A stretch of 64,000 nucleotides of DNA. Origin: Clostridium homopropionicum DSM 5847. GTDB taxonomy: Bacteria; Bacillota; Clostridia; Clostridiales; Clostridiaceae. Made by a program: the position numbers and the translations under genes. Numbering within the stretch: the stretch's first letter is position 1; each line of letters starts with the position of its first letter. Shown piece after piece: positions 62,315-64,000 of the stretch. The notes under the pieces were generated by a model that saw nothing but the letters and a program-made list of their open reading frames with translations, made no database searches and was not told where the DNA came from. Where the stretch lies: contig NZ_LHUR01000011.1 of assembly GCF_001263795.1 (NCBI RefSeq), forward strand, positions 124,001 through 188,000, in the 5' to 3' direction.

Positions 62315-64000
62315 TTACCTCTTAAGCCCATTCACCACTACATCCAGCAGTTCATCAACAGTGGCAACAATTTTTGCGTTAGCTTGGTAGGCATGCTGGT
62401 ATTGAACAAGATTTGCCATTTCTTCGTCAAGAGACACACCGGATATGGAATCTCTTCTCTCTTGGAAGCCTTGTAGAAGTACACCTTGATTTTTTACTAT
62501 TCTTTGTGCTTCCTGTTCTTGGACTCCAAGCTTATCAATTGTATCTTTAAAATAACTATCAACCTTCATACCATTAATATTACTTGAAATAGTATTTAGT
62601 CCTAAATCCGAGTCAAAAGTCAAGGCTCCTGTACCGCCGCCAGCTCCAGTCATATTTTTAATGAAGGATTCTCTATCTGTGTATTTCACATCTATACTTT
62701 GAATTTTAATTAAAGCATCTCTTAGTTGAGCTATAGCTAATGCTCTTTTACCATCTTTTTCTCCATCTACATCATTTAATGAAGCAACATTAAACTGATC
62801 ATCATTAGTTCTTGTTTTAATTTGCATAACATCATCTAATATTTGTTTATTTATACTTATGTTTCCTGCATTTATATCAACTTCTGCATTTAATACATTA
62901 GTTAAATTAGTCGTATCTCCAGGGTTATTTATATCATATAAATAATTTTTATTACCATTAATAGTGTATTTAGCTGCTTCTGAATTTACAAAGAAAGGCA
63001 TATAATCCTCACCACTTGCTGTTTTTCCGCTATGAACAGCATTTACAGAGAATGCTACAGCTTTAGCCAACTTATTTAGCTGTTCAATATAATCATCTAC
63101 ATCCTTCTGTACTGACATATATCCCTTAAGCTCACCTCTATTGGTATCGTTCTTAAGTTCAAATAACCCTAACTTTTCAAACTCAATTGTGTCATCGCTT
63201 TCTATTACAGCTCCGTTAACATCTATAGCTAAACCATCTTTGCTATCATTATTCTTATCATTTTGAGACCAAATAACTCTGCATTGTTCTAGTCTTTTAT
63301 ATTCTTCCTCTGAATCTATTTTAACTTTAAAAGTAGCTTCTTGATCCTTATCGCCATTTCTAAGATAAGTGATTGTATAAACTCCTGCTTCTCCTTGTTT
63401 TTGTCCATCATCTGGTACTAAGGTTTTAACATATGAAAGCCTTCTAACAGCCTCATTTGGATTTTTCCTAACTAATAATGGATTTTCTATTTCTCTGCTT
63501 CCATCAGGTGTTGAAGTATACTCAGGCTTAAGATTTATTGAGTAAAAATTATCATCTTCTACATTAATATTAAATTTTTGACTTAATTCATCTAAGAGTA
63601 AATCTCTTTTATCCATTAAATCATTAGGTTCCATTCCAGAAACCTTTACGCTAATTATCTGCTGATTCAATTTATCTATTCTATCAAGAAGTGCATTTGA
63701 ATCATAAACTGATTGTTTAATAGATTCTTGTGCATTTCTCTTAAGTTCTGTTAATTGATTATAAGCATGATTTAGTCCATCTGCTAATGCCGCTGATTGC
63801 TGAGCTACAATAGTTCTTGCATTTGAGGTTTCAGCTTGTTTTGATAATTGCTCCCAAGAATCAAAAAATTTTCCTATTAAAGTTGAAATACCTGTATCAG
63901 AAGGTTCATTAAAAATATTTTCTATTTCACTTAAATATTTATCTCTTGCTTCATATTGTCCAAGAGTACTATTTTCCCTTCTTACTTGAAAATCCATAAA
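62315..64000 (-). CDS. flgK: Hook-filament junction protein FlgK (C-terminal part, 5' end outside window)
   Basis: At least 561 codons open to the right edge. The visible sequence starts inside the N-terminal region (RRENSTLGQYEARDKYLSEIENIFNEPSDTGISTLIGKFFDSW, typical after the SRQ part of FlgK) and ends with the family C-terminus (GVSLDEEMANLVQYQHAYQANAKIVATVDELLDVVVNGLKR). The true start with the NIANANT-type motif lies beyond 64000. FlgK joins hook and filament with FlgL. Its stop codon touches the heptamer arm of element D. Confidence 0.95.
   Translation of the reverse strand, partial: FMDFQVRRENSTLGQYEARDKYLSEIENIFNEPSDTGISTLIGKFFDSWEQLSKQAETSNARTIVAQQSAALADGLNHAYNQLTELKRNAQESIKQSVYDSNALLDRIDKLNQQIISVKVSGMEPNDLMDKRDLLLDELSQKFNINVEDDNFYSINLKPEYTSTPDGSREIENPLLVRKNPNEAVRRLSYVKTLVPDDGQKQGEAGVYTITYLRNGDKDQEATFKVKIDSEEEYKRLEQCRVIWSQNDKNNDSKDGLAIDVNGAVIESDDTIEFEKLGLFELKNDTNRGELKGYMSVQKDVDDYIEQLNKLAKAVAFSVNAVHSGKTASGEDYMPFFVNSEAAKYTINGNKNYLYDINNPGDTTNLTNVLNAEVDINAGNISINKQILDDVMQIKTRTNDDQFNVASLNDVDGEKDGKRALAIAQLRDALIKIQSIDVKYTDRESFIKNMTGAGGGTGALTFDSDLGLNTISSNINGMKVDSYFKDTIDKLGVQEQEAQRIVKNQGVLLQGFQERRDSISGVSLDEEMANLVQYQHAYQANAKIVATVDELLDVVVNGLKR

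Larger units (their letters stand above)
61729..62317. mobile_element. Complete heptamer element D carrying a four-helix-bundle gene
   Basis: Left arm CAATTGA, CAATTGA, CAATGCA, CAATGGA, CAATTGT (61729-61763). Right arm TTGTCAA, TTGTCAA, TTATCAA, TTGTCAA (62287-62314), running into TTA, the complement of the flgK stop codon. (TTGTCAA)n is the reverse complement of (CAATTGA)n in a shifted register, so the arms are inverted repeats. Inside each arm sits a hairpin with a TGC/GCA apex (61768-61791 and 62260-62279), and between them the four-helix-bundle gene and a GC-richer structured segment at about 61810-61845. Total 589 bp, inserted between flgK and flgL. Transposition is not shown; the mobile call is inference. 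Confidence 0.6.

Overview
This window looks like a chromosomal segment of a low-GC Firmicute, most likely Clostridium sensu stricto. The reasons are the very AT-rich coding, strong AGGAGG-type ribosome binding sites, a fused FliR-FlhB export protein, the FliW/CsrA pair, and the clostridial flagellar gene order. Species cannot be named from the sequence alone.

Layout. Bases 1-8800 hold housekeeping genes: ychF, a Lon-family protease whose ATPase motifs look degenerate, a small unknown gene, a calcium-type P-type ATPase and a CBS-type family II pyrophosphatase. Convergent pairs are separated by bidirectional hairpin terminators. From 8805 to the right edge nearly everything is on the minus strand and belongs to the flagellum. 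Reading in the direction of transcription (right to left): flgK (cut by the window edge), an inserted four-helix-bundle gene, flgL, fliW, csrA, flaG, a small unknown gene, fliS, fliD, fliT, the major flagellin fliC, a 17 kb flagellin-modification island, a second divergent flagellin, and then the long basal-body, hook, export and regulation operon from flgB to flgG. That operon includes sigD, flhF/flhG, a PilZ gene and motAB.

The modification island (about 34.7-52.9 kb) lies between the two flagellin genes. Its most striking part (36229-41225) is five consecutive genes matching, enzyme by enzyme, the Campylobacter jejuni cj1415-cj1419/1420 pathway that makes the activated O-methyl phosphoramidate group of the capsule: a CysC-like nucleotide kinase, a methyltransferase, an L-glutamine kinase, a class I amidohydrolase and a nucleotidyltransferase. 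A sulfotransferase-fold protein sits nearby, and no ATP sulfurylase gene is present. I infer that this bacterium may decorate its flagellin glycan with a phosphoramidate. Further genes encode two TPR-containing glycosyltransferases, an epimerase, a hexapeptide acyltransferase, an AsnB-type amidotransferase, a deacetylase-like protein and a radical SAM enzyme. Three decayed genes show that the island is turning over.

Regulation is visible. Four sigma-D promoters (TAAA-N15-xxCGATAA, three of them with the identical -10 TACGATAA) precede fliS, fliC, the first glycosyltransferase and the second flagellin. So filament, cap, chaperone and modification genes appear to share late expression. The fliC leader carries a hairpin with AAGGAA in the loop plus an AAGGAGGA Shine-Dalgarno, the layout expected for CsrA control.

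A second unusual system is a set of six short elements in intergenic gaps. Each has two inverted arms of degenerate 7-nt units around a spacer (69-135, 22248-22357, 23873-23975, 58751-58813, 59961-60046, 61729-62317). Different loci use different heptamers. The largest copy, between flgK and flgL, encloses the gene for a four-helix-bundle (IVP/Avd-like) protein, and the small copies look like its non-coding relatives.
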